Shown here: positions 61,701 to 64,000 of the stretch, one piece after another
Numbering within the stretch: position 1 is the stretch's first letter
How the letters are laid out: each line of letters begins with the position of its first letter
Assembly (NCBI GenBank): GCA_963675135.1
Contig: OY776131.1
Location: 28,821,881 to 28,885,880 of the forward strand
Source: Galeopsis tetrahit
Lineage: Eukaryota; Streptophyta; Magnoliopsida; Lamiales; Lamiaceae
Direction: 5' to 3'
Length of the DNA stretch: 64,000 nucleotides
Notes under the pieces: generated by a model
What the model was told of the DNA's origin: nothing
Seen by the model: only the letters and a program-made list of their open reading frames with translations
Database searches by the model: none
Translations under genes and position numbers: made by a program

Positions 61701-63567
61701 TTGCAATCAACAAAGTTGGATTCCTTGGCTCATCAAGTCCAATCAGCTCATGCAGAAACTTCTGGAGCTTTGGATGAGCATGGAAGAACTTTAGCATCTG
61801 TAGAAATGAGGCTAACTGGCTCTGAAGATGTGGTGTTACCCACATTGGAAGCAAGAATTGAAGGAGTGGAATCTGGTCTTCAAACCATTTCCACTGAAGT
61901 TCACAAAGCCAAAGTCAGTATGGAGAAAATCTCAAAGGAGGTCAAGAAGGATCAAAAGTTGCTTAGAGATAACCACAATGCAAATGTTCAAGCTATCAGA
62001 TTGACCATTAAGCAAGCTCTTGGCAAGAAGACATCCTTGCAGAAGAAAAGAGCAGAGGCACAAAGGCTTGCTATGGTGAAAGCTGCTTCAGAAAAATTTT
62101 CCCAAGAGGTGATGGCCAACATTGCTGAAGGTGCAGTGGCCAACCTCACTGAGCTCCTTAAGGCCCAATTGGATGCATCTCTGAAAGCAACCTTAGAAGA
62201 GGCTGTCCAACAAAAGATGAAGCCTGTTCTAGCTTTTCTAAGTTTGAGCAGTGATAAATGCAAAATATACATGATGAGAATGTATATTTGTTGGAAGAGA
62301 TGAAGTCTCTAACCCAAGCCCAGTCCTTAATGGCATCAACTATGAGTGAACTGAAGCCTACATGTTTTGATGAAGCCAAAAAGGGGGAAAGGGAAAGAGC
62401 AAGGGCAAAAGGTGCCTTTGTGATTGGAAGCCCAGTCAAGGGAAAAGACAAAGTTGCTGAAGAAAAAGGGAAAGAGCCAGCAGTGCTGAACTTAGAAGAT
62501 TTGGATGAAGAGGAGCAGTTAGCACTTGCTTTGAAGAACTCAATGGCCTCAGCTCAAGAGGAAAGAGTGAGGTTACAGCAAAGGCCAGGTGGTGAAGTGT
62601 CTGGTTTGGACAAAGATGCTGAAGGTGTCCAAACTAGAGGAAAGATCAAGAAGGCCAAAGGAAAGAAAAGACAAGCTGAGACATTTACTGATTTTCCCAA
62701 CAACCTTGATCTACCACCTGAATTCAGAATTGATGATGATGAACCTATCTCCAAGAAGACCAAAGCTGCTGAAGAAGACAAGACTGCTAAAGTGTCCAAG
62801 ATTGCTGAAAAGGACAAGTCTTCTGAGAAAGATAAGTCTACTGAGACTAAGTCCACTGAAGGTGCCAAAACTTCTGAAGATGTAGAGGAGCTGTATGAAG
62901 AAGGTTTTGGACCAGGACCTAAGAAGAAGAAAGTGGTGGAGCTAAATGATCCATCAAAGCTGTTTCATGAAGGGTATGGCAAAGACCCTGAAACACAACA
63001 AAAACTGGCCATGATGAGGGCCCAAGAAAAGATGGATCTGATGGATGAAGCACAAAGAGCAAGAGATAAAAGAAGAGCAGACTTCCAGAAGCCAAGAAGG
63101 AAGAGAGCAACTGACAACAAAATGAAACCACAACTATTGATCCCAATGGACACCAAATATCCTCACTTAGATAAATGGGTGCCAATCCAGTTGAATGACT
63201 CATGGGAGGAAGCCAAAAGGGAGTTTGTCTATGATCAATATGTCATTGACAGATGGAATGGAAGAGATATGCCAACTCCACTTTTGGTGAGTTCATGATA
63301 GAGTATTATAAAGAGTTTTATCAACAACTACTTGCAGCTGCTGATATTGCAAGATTTGAACTCACAGCTCCCAAGCCAATCATATACATGCCTCCAAAGC
63401 TTGAAGGATGGATTGACCAGGCAAGGATCCTGAAGGAATTTACTGAGATCCTCAAGCTGAACAAGATGATTCTTGGACCCAAGGGAACAAACCAAGAAGC
63501 CATGGCTTTGAAAAGAAGAGTGTGGGCACAATATGGGATGGTGCCACCTCCTGAGGATGATCTCTGA
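58782..63567 (+). pseudogene. Very long third reading frame downstream of pol (Sirevirus 'envelope-like' position)
   Basis: One frame runs 58782-62303 with TAG stops at 59217 and 60996. It then shifts near 62250 to the frame of 62258-63298, and again near 63290 to the frame ending at 63567. About 1590 codons in all. The first 250 residues resemble the plant transposon protein domain often found in retroelement extra ORFs (LRWLRRAGLQKFMEE, VKFSSEDLEGAFGLPSEG). Then come a basic region, a Pro/Glu-rich part with repeated NIPE/LPE/SPE motifs (60060-60480), an acidic part, a long coiled coil (61700-62230), a Lys/Glu-rich part and a conserved-looking C-terminus (FGEFMIEYYKEFYQQLLAAA; PPKLEGWIDQARILKEF). 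I see no signal peptide or transmembrane helix. Function unknown. Confidence 0.75.
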
Positions 63568-63690
63568 AATCGCTAAGTCTTCTGACCTTTTTGGATAAAA
63601 ACTTATCTTTTCTGAAGATATATTTTAATTGGTCAAATATGCTGAAATTTGGACAAGACTGCTGATGTTGTGTGCTATGACATGTTGTTT

Positions 63691-63907
63691 GCTCTAATAT
63701 GCTTTGGATACTCTAATACAAGTATTTGCTCTGATATATGGTGTTTTGCTCTGATACTGGAAGATGCTCTGATACTTGAAGATCTAGATACTCTTAAGTA
63801 TTTAGTTGTTTGCTCTGATACTCTAGATCTTATGTTTAGTATATGCTCTGAAACTTTTGTAATGAAATGATCAATTGTAATGATGTCTTGAATTCATGCT
63901 CTGATAA
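63691..63907 (+). repeat. Cluster of GCTCTGATAC-like repeats matching the tRNA-Met 3' end
   Basis: Copies: GCTCTAATAT 63691, GCTCTGATAT 63728, GCTCTGATAC 63748, 63766 and 63812, GCTCTGAAAC 63845, GCTCTGATAA 63898. Initiator tRNA-Met ends GCTCTGATACCA, and the element's primer-binding site (52175) is its complement. The cluster lies between the end of the third frame and the unseen 3' LTR. Confidence 0.85.
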
Positions 63908-64000
63908 GTTATTTTCAACTATCAACATGCTTGTAATGATTTTTATATGAATGATAGTTGAACTACCTTTGAATCAAGATACATTATTGCAGAAATCTCT

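Larger units (their letters stand above)
50526..64000 (+). mobile_element. Sirevirus-like Copia element B (5' part; continues past the window)
   Basis: Order: LTR, primer-binding site, gag, protease, integrase, reverse transcriptase/RNase H, then a long extra reading frame after pol, the layout of the Sirevirus lineage (e.g. SIRE1). It is inserted in gag of element A after GTCTC (50521-50525). No 3' LTR is seen before base 64000, so the full length exceeds 13.4 kb and the age cannot be judged from LTR divergence here. Confidence 0.88.

Overview
This is nuclear DNA of a flowering plant, probably a eudicot. The host genes have many short exons separated by AT-rich introns with GT-AG borders. 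The intergenic DNA is built almost entirely from plant transposons (Stowaway, Tourist, hAT and Mutator-like MITEs, a PIF/Harbinger element, LINEs and Sirevirus-like Copia elements), plus a block of organelle-derived DNA. The species cannot be fixed from the window.

The host genes lie in the left 27 kb. (1) 646-2058 (-) is a partial mitochondrial-type bL25 ribosomal protein gene that runs off the left edge. (2) 9415-11876 (+) is a complete 5-exon reticulon-like (RTNLB) gene, 251 aa. (3) 12394-18458 (-) is a complete 16-exon AAA-ATPase gene of the DAA1/At4g28000-like family, 820 aa, convergent with the reticulon. (4) 23256-27146 (-) is a complete 4-exon CPBP/CAAX-type intramembrane protease gene, 373 aa, probably plastid-targeted. 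I rebuilt the exons by following GT/AG borders, and codon phase closes in all three complete genes. The three complete genes carry MITEs in their introns, and one MITE lies only a few bases from a splice acceptor.

Between and beyond these genes is a layered transposon landscape. A nearly intact PIF/Harbinger element (4241-7435) sits in a dead LINE. Four elements have exact 9-bp target duplications (2188-2818, 20357-21236, 29078-34391, 37857-38104), the Mutator-like signature. One of them carries a 4.3-kb LINE with its own 10-bp duplication. A Stowaway MITE at 27497-28554 has been hit twice, by a hAT MITE (8-bp duplication) and by a second Stowaway. At 40.7-42.9 kb is a mosaic of plastid-like (psbE, psaB) and other organelle-like sequence.

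The right 20 kb is a three-level nest. A degenerate LINE (about 44.4-47.98 kb) is interrupted by Copia element A (LTR 47985-48745, gag from 48813). Element A is in turn interrupted inside its gag gene by Copia element B (LTR from 50526, continuing past 64000). Element B has an open gag, a damaged pol, and after pol an unusually long third reading frame of about 4.8 kb with no visible membrane segment. After that comes a cluster of GCTCTGATAC-like repeats that match the 3' end of initiator tRNA-Met, so they are complementary to the element's own primer-binding site. The last two features are the most interesting observations in the window.
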